The notes beneath the pieces are model-generated. The model did no database searches, was not told the origin of the DNA, and saw nothing but the letters and a program-made list of their open reading frames with translations. Both the position numbers and the translations under genes were made by a program. From assembly GCA_950022655.1 (NCBI GenBank), contig OX465580.1, positions 124,665,016-124,729,015 on the forward strand: a DNA stretch of 64,000 nucleotides, read 5' to 3'. This document shows, one piece after another, positions 33,163-44,270 of the stretch (position 1 is its first letter; every line of letters begins with the position of its first letter). Source of the stretch: Alentia gelatinosa. Its lineage: Eukaryota; Annelida; Polychaeta; Phyllodocida; Polynoidae.

Positions 33163-33255
33163 TGCCATGGCCGACAAGGACATATTAGCCAAGTATTTCC
33201 GGTCTCTCTAAGGCAGAAAAATCCATATGAAAAAGATTTTCACCTTTTTCCCTGA
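33163..33255 (+). repeat. Dispersed repeat R10, copy 2
   Basis: GCCATGGCCGACAAGGACAT, GTATTTCCGGTCTCTCTAAG and ATCCATATGAAAAAGATTTT match 5806-5902. Confidence 0.65.
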
Positions 33256-33346
33256 CTTCAACTGGCATCCCTGGATAGCGAAATTATATGTTGGAATTGG
33301 CGTTTACTGCTGTCGGCTTTTACGTAGCGAAACATCAGGGATGCAA

Positions 33347-33530
33347 CTTTTTCGACAAATGAGGGAATTCCGATTTTTCTTATACACCAGCAACACTGGC
33401 AGTGTTAGAATATGATATCGATTCATAGACATCCTATTCTAAAATAATTTTATGAATTATTCTTTTCTCATACGCGTTTGAATTTCCGATTTTACTTCTC
33501 AGTCTCGACCATTATCCCTGTCTGGTATTT
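33347..33530 (+). repeat. Dispersed repeat R9, copy 2
   Basis: Shares TTTCGACAAATGAGGGAATT, GGCAGTGTTAGAATATGATA and ACGCGTTTGAATTTCCGATT with the copies at 4.4 and 59.5 kb. Confidence 0.6.
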
Positions 33531-34917
33531 CTCATCACTCTCCACACACACCCTTTAGAGATGTCGGCTCGGCTGGCCTGAGAGTCAGCTTGACGGTTCC
33601 CATTGCCAACCGCTAAAAAGAGACTTGTTAATTGAAAAAGAGCGTTAAATGACGTTATGAAACACAATCTACTTTTTACACCTCTCGTGTGCGGACCAGT
33701 ATTCGCTGAGTGGCTTTATATCAGACACGTTTGCTGGATGATACAAGACGTAGTGATGTGTTGGGGTGAGGAAGTAATACTCACCCACGTGAAGTACTAC
33801 AGGATTCTTGGGAATTTCCTCACGGGCAAAGACGAGCTATTGGTGTTGAGATTAAAACCCATACGTGAGCCAGGGTTTTTTGCATAATGTGTTCAGGATA
33901 TCTGAGATGTACACCGCGAGATGTACACCCTTAGCTATTCTAGGAAATATATCCGGTGGTTTTCATTCAGTAGCTCTATATCTATACATGCCACCCTCGT
34001 GAAGTTATTTGTTTTACCTAGACAAAATTCTGCTTTTGATTTACAACATATATTCCAGTACACCAATGTTAGAATCAAATTAGGCAACCTTGTCTGAAAA
34101 TGTCGAAATAATTCTCTGTGGCTTAGTTTCTAAACATTCTCAGAATATTTCACTAAGCTTAACTACAATCTTAGTATGTTATAATCTAATGCAAGAGATA
34201 TCCACCTACAAATGGTTAGATTGAACCTATAGGTCGGAGGAACTGTGTAGGAAGTACCAAGGGCGAACTCTGTGTACATAGTGCAGATATCACTGCCACA
34301 CATCTGTCCGAGGGTGTCTTCACTATTTGTGCAGCTTAATGCGGTATTGTGATTGTTTATGTGTGTGTAGACCGGGCACTGGGAGTGCATGGCGTGTCGG
34401 TACACACGGAGATAGTAAGCATGCCAGCCCCACCTCGTCCACAGGGCGAGCTACTCGGAGCTGCTCGCTCTTATCCACCTGCTCTCAAGTATACAGAATG
34501 CGGGGAGGGAGGTCGTAGTATCTTTGTAGACAAACCTTCGGGTTCGGAGCTTATTTCTTGGCTCTTACGTACTTTGTCTTCTCGGGAACTTACCCCCACT
34601 GCACGAAAACCACCATTTTATTTATATATATACGCCATCGCGGAAGTGCATGTACTGGCTGAATATTGACTTGTTTTCATATATATAAGCCCAGGGTTTA
34701 TATACGGACGCGTCTTGGCTTTATCTCACACCCGGCGTATATGAGAGGAAATATCCTCTCCCCCCGCTGCCTCCCGCCCGTTTGTGTTGGTAGAAGTATA
34801 TCAAGCCCACCATTTTCTATTTCTCTATCACCCTCTGACTCTTGCAATTTTTAGAGGCATGAAATTAATGAAACCATGCGGTCCTGTATAAGAAATATTT
34901 GCCACCATATGTATTCC
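33531..34917. other. No gene recognised
   Basis: No element ends or convincing frames seen. Confidence 0.35.
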
Positions 34918-35206
34918 ATGTAACCCATGCCGTATATACTGTAAAGACGCACAGTTTCGCCATATAACGCGAAAATAATCCATGGAACATTGTTCTCGAC
35001 TAAAATATTAGTTGTTAGGCCAGATTTAGCTTATAATTTTATTATTTTTGGCTCTATAGTAAGTGGACCAACCCACCATGCCTCTACAAGCTACAAACTT
35101 GATTGTGATTTATGGTTCGCACGGAACGCCTTTTCCGTACAAACTGTAATTTACCATCTCGTTTTGTAGCTTGTACAGCAGGGTGAGGACGTTCTATATA
35201 AATATT
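34918..35206 (-). mobile_element. HT-E hairpin-head/tail unit, reversed
   Basis: Tail begins near ACCCATGCCGTATATACTGT and ends at GGCTCTATAGTAAG. Head: CCACCATGCCTCTACAAGCT pairs with TTGTAGCTTGTACAGCAGGG, and GATTTATGGTTCGCACGGAA with TTCCGTACAAACTGTAATTT. It directly precedes an HT-A tail. Confidence 0.6.
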
Positions 35207-35208
35207 GT

Positions 35209-35397
35209 ACTTATTATCCAACTGGTGGAGTACCGATTTTAGTTCACTGTAGATGAACACTTTTTTTCATGCGCACTATTTTCCGTATGCACCGGTCTTG
35301 CATCCCGGAGCATACACAATGTCCGTATGCGCTGGGTATGTCCATACAGAGATCCTATAGGTTTACTATGGACACTTAGTATCAGGTGGATGATAAA
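35209..35397 (+). mobile_element. HT-A tail joined to an HT-E unit (chimera)
   Basis: Tail only: TACTTATTATCCAACTGG at the left, CCGTATGCACC and CCGGAGCATACAC inside, and ATCAGGTGGATGATAAA at the right. In place of an HT-A head it is preceded by a reversed HT-E unit ending TTCTATATAAATAT. Either HT-E inserted exactly at the head/tail junction or the modules recombined. Confidence 0.6.
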
Positions 35398-35808
35398 ATA
35401 TGCCACTGGAAGGATAGAAATAACATGCCCACAAACATGACTTGTAGATGATATTGTTTTGGAGAGAGAATGTGCCTAATGGGCAGTTCATGTTCAGAAT
35501 GATGGTTCACTTGTCGAGGCATATGTTTGTGCTTCGGTTGGACAATTGCAGGCCCCAATTTCGATTGATGAATGACCATATTATGCCATGACGATAAGGT
35601 ATCAGGACCAATGTTTGCAATCGTTAATCCATCAGGATTTCGCCACTTATAGATGACAGTGATTTGACAAACTAATGTCTCCCCAACAACTGGGTTATAC
35701 ACATAATATTGTGTTACCAGGTTTTACTAATATCGCTAATTATATACACCTTACGCTGATATATATATATTTTTATCCTGCGTAGGAGTTGCTGCGTAGG
35801 AGTTGCTG

Positions 35809-36113
35809 CGTAGTAATATTAGGAAACGTCCTTATTGTGGACGAAACGGTTCCTGTTCGAGGTCAGTCGTCGATATCATACTGCCTGACGCCATAGGCGG
35901 AAGGCAGTATGAAAACGATGACTGACCGAGAACGAGAACCATTTCGTTTACAGTGAGGATGTTTGCTTATTATTATATACCTTTAATTGGTGAAAAAAAC
36001 GCCATTTTAATGACATACAAAGTCGCAGTCACAGCGGGCACGAACATTATTATTACTGCACCCCTAGCAGCGGGCAGTATTTAATAGACATTCGGACATA
36101 GGTATGTAATAAT
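35809..36113 (+). mobile_element. HT-D unit inserted into an HT-A head
   Basis: Head arms of about 60 nt (GTCAGTCGTCGATATCATAC and GTATGAAAACGATGACTGAC) meet around GACGCCATAGGC. Tail 35969-36113 runs from TTATTATATACCTTTAA to ATAGGTATGTAATAATA. To the left stands GCGTAGTAATATTA and to the right TAATAATATCCGAGC, the two halves of the HT-A loop motif GTAGTAATATCCGAGC, with a short AATAT-type duplication. Confidence 0.65.
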
Positions 36114-36386
36114 ATCCGAGCACATGTGAAGATATTGCACAGTCATCTCCAAGGAGCATACAATTGCTTTTATCTGAAACCAGTCTATATTTGTATCTAT
36201 TATCCACCTTCTCCTGACAAGTAGGGCACCGATATTAGTTCATTTAGGTACGTACTATTTTTTCAGATGCACAATTTTTCCGTATGCGCCAGCTTTTGCA
36301 TCCCGGAGCATACACCATATCTGTATGTTCCAGGCATGTTGTTACACACTCCATATGTTTTTTCTATGGACACTTTGTATTAGGGG
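36114..36386 (+). mobile_element. HT-A fragment, head split by an HT-D unit
   Basis: Starts in the middle of an HT-A head (ATCCGAGCACATGTGAAGAT), includes the proximal arm ATCTGAAACCAGTCTATATT and a full tail from TATTATCCACC to TTAGGGGCATAATA. The missing left arm appears as a remnant (TGCTGCGTAGTAATATTA) on the far side of the HT-D unit at 35809-36113. Confidence 0.6.
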
Positions 36387-37089
36387 CATAATAGAAATTT
36401 TAAAAAACTTTTTAGCACGGACATATCAAATGGGAGTGGCCTAACTAGTGGTTAGTGATGGGATAATTACATGTTTTATGATTGCGTCTCTGCAACAAAA
36501 TCTCCTCCCCAATACTAAGCGCCGTTCTCATTTGTCTCTCATTTTGCATGGCTCGCCATCCCACAAGGAAGATAAAACCAACTACTTTTGATGGTAGGCC
36601 ATGTCCTATTGGCCTTGCAAACAGAACAGTTCCCCCGCCAGCCAGGATCCCATCGTGACAACACACAGGGGAGGCCTTCCTACACCCAGGGTTTTACTCA
36701 GGCAATTATTTTTTTGTACGGCTCATTAAAATAGGGCATTCCCATTGAGGATAGTGTTTCACAGACCATTTTTTATAGTTATTATGAAGATTCGAAGCAT
36801 TGGGGAATGTCCTTGACGGGTTGATTATCTCCGATGGACTTTGGGGTAAAGAACCTCCGGTGCCTCCTTTCGACTACCAATACGCCCAGTGTTTCACAGA
36901 ACTTCATTGGGCACTGGTTTTCCACGTTACAAACTTTGTTAAATGTATATTATTATATAACTGTGGCCGTATGTCCTACGTTTATAGTCCTCTCCTGCCA
37001 ATGTCATATCTATGGCCATACAACACGTCCATGGCGTACAGGGTACATACATGGCACCAGGTTCCACGTTACAAACTTTGTTGAATGTA
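36387..37089. other. No gene recognised
   Basis: An internal repeat of CCACGTTACAAACTTTGTT occurs at 36919 and 37064. No coding motif. Confidence 0.35.
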
Positions 37090-37408
37090 TATGGAATATA
37101 GCCTATGATCCATGGGGGCTGCTATGACGCCCCCCGAGTAGGTGTTCTTCACTAAAGAAGGTGAAAAGGTAGGTGTTCTTCACTAAAGAAGGTGTGAAAG
37201 AAGTGAGTGGTAATGGGGAAGTGTCACAACTCTAGCCTTGCTGACATATGTATATAAAGTGTTCCATGTGAAAAACCTCATGTTCTTGGTTTAATCATTA
37301 TGTCATCCTGCTCTAGGATGGGTGTAGAGAGTCAAGGGAACCATGGCAAAACATTGAAAGGCAGTTGAATTTCGTAAGAACAAAGAGCTAGAATATAGAT
37401 CTGCCCCC
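37090..37408 (+). mobile_element. Dispersed element R8, copy 2, right end missing
   Basis: Shares ACGCCCCCCGAGTAGGTGTT, AAAGTGTTCCATGTGAAAAA and CATTGAAAGGCAGTTGAATT with the 31 kb copy. It stops at GATCTGCCCCC. Confidence 0.65.
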
Positions 37409-37708
37409 ATATGTATTCCATCTCTCTGATAGCAAAACACAGCCGTGAATTTATATAACAGAACATTTACCAACAAAAATCGCTATGGTTGCTTTCAATA
37501 CCACCTTTTCCAGTTGTTATTGCCCAAGTCAAAGGCCAAGTTCCTTAGCTCACATTCCGGAGGTTCATGGTAGTTCCAGGAAGTTCATGGCATTTCCTGG
37601 GATGGAGGGTCACCAAGGATCCCTTTATGAGATTGTTGCTAGGGTCACGGAGAAGGTTGCGAAGCCGTTCATCCCTAGAAGCGTGACCAATGTGCACTCA
37701 CATATTAA

Positions 37709-38005
37709 CCCGTTAAGGACGCATGATGCCAGGAGGCATCACCGCTCTAAAGATGCATGATGCATGGAGGCATCATTGGTCAAATATTTACAAAAAGGTT
37801 TTAACAAAGAAATAATAGAGCAATATTCGTGATATCTTCACAAAATGCCGATATGACATCATATTTAGTATTTCTATTCAAAAGAAACCATATATATATG
37901 ATTATGTATCGTATTTTATGGTTACAAACTTGAATTGTGAGTTTTAACCATTATGTGCCGCTCCTCTAGTCGGACAAACTGCCACCAGCACCCGTCCTTA
38001 AAGGG
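37709..38005. mobile_element. piggyBac-type MITE with TTAA duplication
   Basis: 297 bp flanked by TTAA on both sides (37705-37708 and 38006-38009). Ends CCCGTTAAGGACGCATG and CACCCGTCCTTAAAGGG are inverted repeats. The TTAA target with C-rich ends is the hallmark of piggyBac. It contains GATGCCAGGAGGCATCA-type palindromes. Non-coding. Confidence 0.8.
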
Positions 38006-38009
38006 TTAA

Positions 38010-39477
38010 GCCAGGTTACTGCCACCATTATTCTGGTGCATTACGGGATTGCATTCAGCTGGTACCTGACGGATACGTGTTGGATTTTACGCTGGTTCCT
38101 CGATAGAGGGCATGACAATGTGTTAGCGTTTTAGGGAAGTATTCTAATAAGTTATCTTACATTTTTAGGAAGTTGTCATTTCATTATCCTAAATAGTTCC
38201 ATGCATGTTAAACGAGTGAAGATAAGTTATTTGAAATATCTCATGATGGAGAGAGGTTATGCTAGTTCCCCTTGCCACTGTGAGGAATCAGGGAACCAGC
38301 GTAAGGTCAAGGTCGCTCACTCGTTGCACAAGCTGTGCGTTACCTGTCCCATTGTTCATTGGGGCAGGGATCCAGTGTAAGCTGAAACCTGTTTCAGATC
38401 TAAAATAAGGTCTACGCCAGAGGTCAGAGTGGAGTGTCATGCAGAGTGAAGGCAGGTCAAACCACTAAACCTCTTATTCATTAAACTGTGTGAAAAATTC
38501 ATCAAAAGACTTAACGGACAAGAGTATCCGTTGGCCACTACCTGGGAAATAGCTAGGATTGTGTTAGTGAGAATCAAGAAGCGGTGCAACCTACGTTTAT
38601 ATCTGTTTTATTGGTGTTACTAACGGCCATCCATGTTGTGGCCGTTTTTTGTGGGTTGGTGTTGGGAAGAAGTCTTGGGGTTCTTTTATATCAGGTGAAT
38701 TGATATAGCATTGCTAGTTCAACAGAATCCAGTTCAATGAGGCCAGCTTGAATTTGACATACTGAAAATGCTGTTTGAATCGTGTGGTATTGTAAACAGT
38801 GATGCTCTTGTTTACATTATGTAATCATAAATGCAAGCCATCAGGAAAACCTCGTTCATTGTTGCATACATCTGTCCACTAGAACTTGACTTGCATAGAC
38901 TCAAAGTAACCTAGCCTTTTTTACTCTCATGCAGTGATGCTGACCTTCTCCTCGAAGCCCCCTATAACGTCGTTGACAAATCGTTGTTGTGGCCGTTATT
39001 CTATGCTGAACGACCACAGAACCTGCTGCTTGTACCCCATGGACCAGTTTCCATGCTGGTGTTGTAATGCCATTCAGTATCACCACCCGTGACTTTACTA
39101 CCACTTCACCCTCCTGTACTCCTACGCCGTCAAGGTTTCAGTGCTTAAAGAGCTTTTTGTGCTAATAAAATGGTGTTCGACCAGAAATAAAAGGAAGGTC
39201 TCTGACCCTAAGATCCCTCAACGACAGGAAGGCCTATTCTGGGTGGTTTTACTGCCTAGAAAGTTCGTCGTGGTGTCTAAACAACATGTGCTTTTTAGTG
39301 TCAAATACCTGTTTTAGTATTTTACTAACTACACTGCTTTAGGGAAGATGAATAGCAAAAAGCAGAAATTTCTTTGTATCCTTGACTGATCTCCATATAT
39401 GTAGACACCAATAACCATTTCATTCACTTTATGAATCATAGATTCAAAGTTCATTCATTAGGTCTCAGTGAGCTCGA
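38010..39477. other. No gene recognised
   Basis: Unique-looking sequence without element ends or a motif-bearing frame. Confidence 0.35.
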
Positions 39478-39555
39478 ACATTATTTATATAGCACCCCTA
39501 GCAGCAGGGTAGTATTTCATGCACGTTCGGCGATAGGTGTATATCAATAATTTCT
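39478..39555 (+). repeat. HT-D tail fragment
   Basis: GAACATTATTTATATAGCAC, CCCTAGCAGCAGGGTAGTAT and GATAGGTGTATATCAATAAT match the last 75 bp of the HT-D tail at 36040-36113. No head. Confidence 0.5.
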
Positions 39556-39678
39556 ATGGCCTTATCTCCATCCTAGTATCTATAACGTGGAATCTCAGAC
39601 GGAATTGAGTTCTCAAAGGCTGACCCACTGCTTATTTGTTTGGAGTAGTGAATGGGAGATCAATTCCTGGTCCATTAT

Positions 39679-40053
39679 CAGGGTAGCCACACTTCAAGGG
39701 AAAAATCTGAGAAGACTTTATTTCTTTCGAAGTCAGTTAATTGTCAGGGAATTCGAGAACTTCTCAGGGAAAACAGGAACTTAGAAAAAATGTCAGGAAA
39801 AATTAGCTCTTGTCAGTGAAAACTGGAATTTTATAAATTCAAACGAGACGAACGTGCTATTTCTTACAAACTTAAAATGCCAAGAAATGTTTGCAGTTTA
39901 GGCATGGTGTATTAAAAGCATCTCCTTAAGATCATAAAGATAGATGGATGGAAAGAACAGCTATCAGGCAGTTCAGGGGAGAAATTAAAGTTGTGAGGGA
40001 AAAGTCAAGGATATATCAGGGAGTATTGACATCCCGACTACGTAGCGACCCTG
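39679..40053. mobile_element. hAT-like non-autonomous repeat
   Basis: Ends CAGGGTAGCCAC and GTAGCGACCCTG are short inverted repeats of the hAT form CAGGG..GC. The inside has many TCAGGGAAAA-type motifs. An 8 bp duplication, expected for hAT, is not evident, so the class is tentative. Confidence 0.45.
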
Positions 40054-40392
40054 AATGTCCCTGTTGTGGCCATATTATCTGATCATGTCCAATCCTACTT
40101 GTGGCTGTTATTGTGATATCGTTATATGTAGTGTCTGTAAGTGGTAGAGTGTTACCTCTTTATCATCATGTAGAGAGGAGTAAGGGTGCCGAGAAGCAGA
40201 CACCGGATGTTTTCTGAGCCCCTTACTTGAGTGAGCCCTGACTGGTAGTTGTTATGCACTGAGAGGCACGTTCTGATGAATCAGTGTGTGTCACTCTCTT
40301 ACTGGAGTATCCACTCTAAGACCTTCTACACTCTGTACCGTCTTGCCCTCACGCTAGGTGTTATAATCTCACTGTCAATTTATGATGCCTAA

Positions 40393-40803
40393 CCTTTTAT
40401 TATCCATCGTATACAAAGCTCCCATTGAAAATGTATGGGAACTCAGTAGACCACGACCCATTATATAAATCCTGTCAGGTACCATAACTGTGGTATACGG
40501 ATTCAAATCTGTGGTATACGGCCTCAAAACCATGGTATATGGGGAAAATAGCCCCTTTGTGCTGTAGAGCAAAGAAAGAGTCCCTATTATTATACCCTTT
40601 AATATGGCAATTAGTGGGTTTAATTCATTCAAAAAGATGGATAATAAATACAACAAACGATGATTATGTGGACAGGCGGCTCTGTAAACCACTCGAGGTG
40701 GACGTCGTAACACACTCGCTAGCGCTCGTGTATTACTACGCGTCAACCTCTTGTGGTTTACTGCCACTTGTACACAAAACCATCGATTATTGTCTTTGTA
40801 TCT
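40393..40803 (-). mobile_element. HT-F hairpin-head/tail unit, reversed
   Basis: On the plus strand the tail comes first (TTTATTATCCATCG at 40394 to AAGATGGATAATAAA at 40649) and the hairpin head second (to ACCATCGATTATTGTC). The head keeps the CGAGGTGG and GTATTACTACGCGTCAACC loop motifs seen at 1.8 kb. The tail holds three copies of a GTGGTATACGG-type motif near 40480-40540. Confidence 0.6.
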
Positions 40804-40832
40804 CAGCGCTAACCAACGCTTTCTTCTATAGA

Positions 40833-42137
40833 TTATGCCTGATTCCCACACGGCGACTTTAAGGCATGTGCAGGGCTTCAGTCTGCGACCATTGGAACAA
40901 ATTTCTAGGAATCCGTGTGGACGAGCGATCTGCTTGAGCGACTGCTGGTATGTCAAAAAAAGAGTTCCGACTCGGGAGGACTTTCCACACCCCACAAGGA
41001 AAGCGGAAATCCAACAGAGAACAGAAGAAAGTTTGTCAACCTCAAATTTCTAGGAATCTCTCATGTCTATGTCATAATGCATGCATGAGTCGGCAACTCG
41101 GGTCCATCACAAAAAGGCACTAGTTTCTTGTTATTTCGGTTTGACCTGTAGGTCAAGACCGAAATATATTAGGGGAGACGGGGAACGGTTTTTGCGGCTC
41201 AACCTACCTACTAGCGGGTGGGGCTTGCTCTGGTCAGATGTGGTCCGCACCCGGCGACAGTAGTGTATTTTTATATATGTTGCAACAGGCTTCTCCCTCC
41301 CTCCCTCCCTCCCTCCCTCCCTCCCTCCCTCCCTCCCTCCCTCCCTCCCTCCCTCCCTCCCTCCCTCCCTCCCTCCCTCCCTCCCTCCCTCCCTCCCTCC
41401 CTCCCTCCCTCCCTCCCTCCCTCCCCCCTCCCTCCCTCCCTCCCTCCCTCCCTCCCTCCCTCCCTCCCTCCCTCCCTCCCTCCCTCCCTCCCTCCCTCCC
41501 TCCCTCCCTTTTATTTCTTAAAACATGTATACATTACTTGTTGAAACCGAAATCATGGCAATGCCATGCCTACTTTTAATCCTTGTGATTTAATTTCAAA
41601 CATGTTTGAAATTTTCAGGCCGCTAGTCGGCGACTATGCCCTCCCACCGGTTGTGCGACTGGCGTTTGCTGGGCATCAGTCTCATGGACAAGAATCTCCT
41701 AGTGGGAATTGGCCTTTAACTGATGGTCAGCCTGTAGCAAATGGTAGCAGCATAAAACTTGTGCCTCCAGTCCCTGAGTTTTCAGCTGTGCTAAAGGCCG
41801 ATTCCCCACTAAGAGATTCTTGCCCCAGAGACTGGTGCCCTGCTTAGCGCTGGAAAACGCCAGTCGCACAGCGAGCGGGAGGGCATAGTCTGTGACTAGC
41901 AGCCCAGAAATTTCAAACATGTATGAAATTAGACCATGAGAGATGAGTGCTTTATTGTGATGGATTCGAGTTTGCGACTCATGCACGCACCGCGGGGGCC
42001 GGGGCAAGAGACGCCACCAATTTTATATTTGTCTGTTCCCACTTAGTGACATGGGAGATTCCTAGAAATTTGTGTCCATACTCGCCGTTTGAAGCCCCGC
42101 ACATGCCCCAAAATCGCCTAGTGGGAATCGGGCATAA
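40833..42137. mobile_element. 1.3 kb giant foldback element with a TCCC tract at its core
   Basis: Outer arms of about 90 nt are inverted copies: TTATGCCTGATTCCCAC at the left, GTGGGAATCGGGCATAA at the right. The next pair, AAATTTCTAGGAATCTCTCA (41043) and the matching block at 42050-42070, pairs again. A further inner foldback at 41598-41932 (TTTCAAACATGTTTGAAATT and TTCAAACATGTATGAAATTA) is offset to the right. The TCCC microsatellite sits in the left half. Frames across it are incidental. Confidence 0.65.
41293..41510 (+). repeat. (TCCC)n microsatellite, about 215 bp
   Basis: Nearly pure tetranucleotide run with one interruption (CCCCCC) near 41425. The complementary strand is (GGGA)n and could fold into G-quadruplexes. 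Two overlapping plus frames of over 100 codons are artefacts of the repeat. Confidence 0.95.
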
Positions 42138-42364
42138 CTGAGATTCCTTCTCGTCGTTTCCCTTTCAATGGTTAATGACTGTGACCTATAGAGGGTAGAG
42201 GTTCGGAAACACCTGCGCCATTTTCAGTGTGAATATTTCACTGTGCATCGTCTGGTTCTGACCTTCAGTGCCCTTCGTGGTGGCGGTCACATGATATAAT
42301 GGGGCCCTGGTGTGCGTGCAGGGTCAGTGCCAGTGAGGGCAGTTTGCCGTCTGTAATGTAAGAT

Positions 42365-42738
42365 CTATAGGGGACAGAGGCATTGTTAGTTCACGAAGCA
42401 GTCACTAGGTGGTCGGGGGACAGACCTGTATTCCTGCTCTTTGTTCTTACGAAATTCAACTGCCTTTCAATGTTTTACCATGGTTCCCTTGACTCTCAAC
42501 ACCTAATCCAGAGCAGGATGACATAATGATTAAACCCAAGACATGATATTTTCCATATGGAACCCTTTATATAAATATATGAGCAAGGCTAAAGATGTAA
42601 CATTTCCCAATTATCACTCACTTCTTTTCCACCTCCTTTAGTGAAAAACGCCTACTTTTTCACCTCCATTAGTGAAGAACACCTACTCGGGGGGCGTCAT
42701 GGCGGCGCCCATGGATCATAGGCTATATGCCCTATAGG
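42365..42738 (-). mobile_element. Dispersed element R8, copy 3, complete, reversed
   Basis: Ends CTATAGGGGACAGAGGC and GGCTATATGCCCTATAG are imperfect inverted repeats. Internal boxes match copies 1 and 2 on the opposite strand. Confidence 0.65.
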
Positions 42739-42761
42739 TATCTGCTGGTTCGTTTAAGGTA

Positions 42762-42860
42762 CAGCAGACTCCCGCTACTACGACCACCTTAGGGAATGGG
42801 CTAAAATGGTCGCAATGGCGAGCTGGTCACATTACCGAGAGTGGAGTATAAAAGAATAGA
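42762..42860 (+). repeat. pogo/Tigger-like terminal inverted repeat flanking the Ngaro element, left
   Basis: Starts with CAGCAGACTCCCGCTA directly after TA, and continues with the GGTCGCAATGGCGAG and ACCGAGAGTGGAGTATA motifs that recall pogo/Tigger ends. Its first 38 bp are an inverted match to 47303-47340 on the other side of the retrotransposon. TA duplication and this terminal sequence are characteristic of Tc1/mariner-superfamily pogo elements. It may be a MITE into which the Ngaro element inserted. Confidence 0.4.
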
Positions 42861-42946
42861 TATCTTTTTTCTATGCCTGATGAAGCGTCAATACAAACAT
42901 AGCACTTTCAATTAGCATATGTAATTAATAAAATTATGGCATTCTA

Positions 42947-43009
42947 TATTAATGAGGAAGCAACTGAAGCGAGTGTTGGAGGATCCAGGAAGCTCGGATA
43001 AATGAGTCC
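42947..43009 (-). repeat. Ngaro terminal direct repeat, distal copy (B2)
   Basis: 63 bp identical by eye to 43217-43279. It marks the 3' end of the retrotransposon. Perfect identity argues that the element is not old. Confidence 0.8.
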
Positions 43010-43216
43010 GGAGTGTTTATTACATAACCGTATAAGTAAAAATAAAAATTGCGAAGGTGAACAAGGTGAATGGCGTCATTTGTATCGGAGGTTACAGGCG
43101 GAAGTGAAGAGATTCACCTGGTCAGGTGAGAAAGGTAGGTACAATAGGTGGTGACCTCTGGGGAGTAGTTCTGGCATGTAATATAAACCCTTACTCCCTC
43201 TGGTGTAAGGTACACA

Positions 43217-43279
43217 TATTAATGAGGAAGCAACTGAAGCGAGTGTTGGAGGATCCAGGAAGCTCGGATAAATGAGTCC
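43217..43279 (-). repeat. Ngaro terminal direct repeat, proximal copy (B1)
   Basis: Begins 11 bp after the recombinase stop codon and is identical to 42947-43009. The 207 bp between the two is the expected A2 segment. Confidence 0.8.
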
Positions 43280-43289
43280 AAGCCCAAGT

Positions 43290-44270
43290 TTATACAATCA
43301 AACTTAGTTTATGCGAAACTCTGCGATCCTTCAATAACTTACTCTCAGTGGATTCAGACAAGTATAAGAGAACTGCCCAGGACTTCCAGTCCCCAATACG
43401 TTTCACCTCGTGTATAGGTATGCCTATTGATACCAAAAAAGTTGCCCCACCTCTACGTAGGCTATGAGGGCTATACCTTCCTTTTAATCCGATTACATGA
43501 GACATTTCTTTCAACCTTCTATAGAAAATACGATATGGATAAGGTTTAATACATTTGGACCTAGGATCCGGAAATAACGGATCATTAGATGATAAAGAAA
43601 ATTTATCTATAATTCTAGATAACCAGTAGACGGGACATAAAGGAGTTGAAGAACGATTGATAGGTAATCGTAAAGTCCTGTCTTTAAATTGGATGGTCTT
43701 TGAAGATTCTATACATAATAATAATCCATAAGAAGTGAATTCCACCGACTTCTTTAACAACATGTGAGAGGATAACGTAACATGTGATTTTCTCAATAAA
43801 GCCCTGAAGGATAAGGTCACCGCTCCCCAAAAAACCAAATCATCCAGATTTGTCATGTCCAATTGTTTAAAAATGTCTAACAATTGTTTTGGATAAAAGG
43901 GGGTGGCCGGTGATTGAACATTACCCAATACTCTCTTAATACCTAGTAAGGTCATTTTAATTTTAAAACAACCTTTATCTGGGTGTGGTAAATCAAAGTA
44001 GTTATGGAGCGCCCATATTCCACTTAAATAATTTACGATTGAAACATATTTAAGGGTCTTGGCTAGAAAGGATAAGTAAAGACATATCGTGTCCACACTT
44101 GCTGGTAATGGTTCGAAACCGTAAACATCGCAAAAATTAATGAATCGCTTCCATTGCGACTTTCTAGTCAACCATGTATTGGCCGACCAACCTTGAACCT
44201 GAAATTCAAGACAATCTGTCCTGATCTCGTCTATGGTTCCTGAAAGAACAACAAATAACATTATCGTCAA
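43290..44270 (-). CDS. Tyrosine recombinase of a Ngaro/DIRS-type retrotransposon
   Basis: 326 codons, in a different frame from the RT ORF, overlapping its end by 65 bp. An N-terminal SAM-like core-binding region comes first (residues 25-110: WLTRKSQWKRFINFC and VDTICLYLSFLAKTL). The catalytic domain then shows the full set of residues: R in FRALLRKSH (about residue 160), K in ESSKTIQ, H-x-x-R in PHSLRRGGATF (about residue 270), W in IGDWKSW, and the nucleophile in LLYLSES. Such enzymes insert circular cDNA by site-specific recombination without making target duplications, in place of a DDE integrase. All key residues are intact. Confidence 0.9.
   Translation of the reverse strand: MTIMLFVVLSGTIDEIRTDCLEFQVQGWSANTWLTRKSQWKRFINFCDVYGFEPLPASVDTICLYLSFLAKTLKYVSIVNYLSGIWALHNYFDLPHPDKGCFKIKMTLLGIKRVLGNVQSPATPFYPKQLLDIFKQLDMTNLDDLVFWGAVTLSFRALLRKSHVTLSSHMLLKKSVEFTSYGLLLCIESSKTIQFKDRTLRLPINRSSTPLCPVYWLSRIIDKFSLSSNDPLFPDPRSKCIKPYPYRIFYRRLKEMSHVIGLKGRYSPHSLRRGGATFLVSIGIPIHEVKRIGDWKSWAVLLYLSESTESKLLKDRRVSHKLSLIV

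Noticed and set aside
40375..40995. 206-codon minus-strand open frame
   Set aside because: It runs through the reversed HT-F element and the arm of the giant foldback; no domain, and a related frame at 1860 is an element as well.
41218..41579. Two overlapping Leu/Pro/Ser-repeat open frames
   Set aside because: They are translations of the (TCCC)n microsatellite.
42947..43279. LTRs of an LTR retrotransposon
   Set aside because: Both 63 bp repeats lie on the same (3') side of the ORFs, and the element has a tyrosine recombinase, not a DDE integrase or protease.
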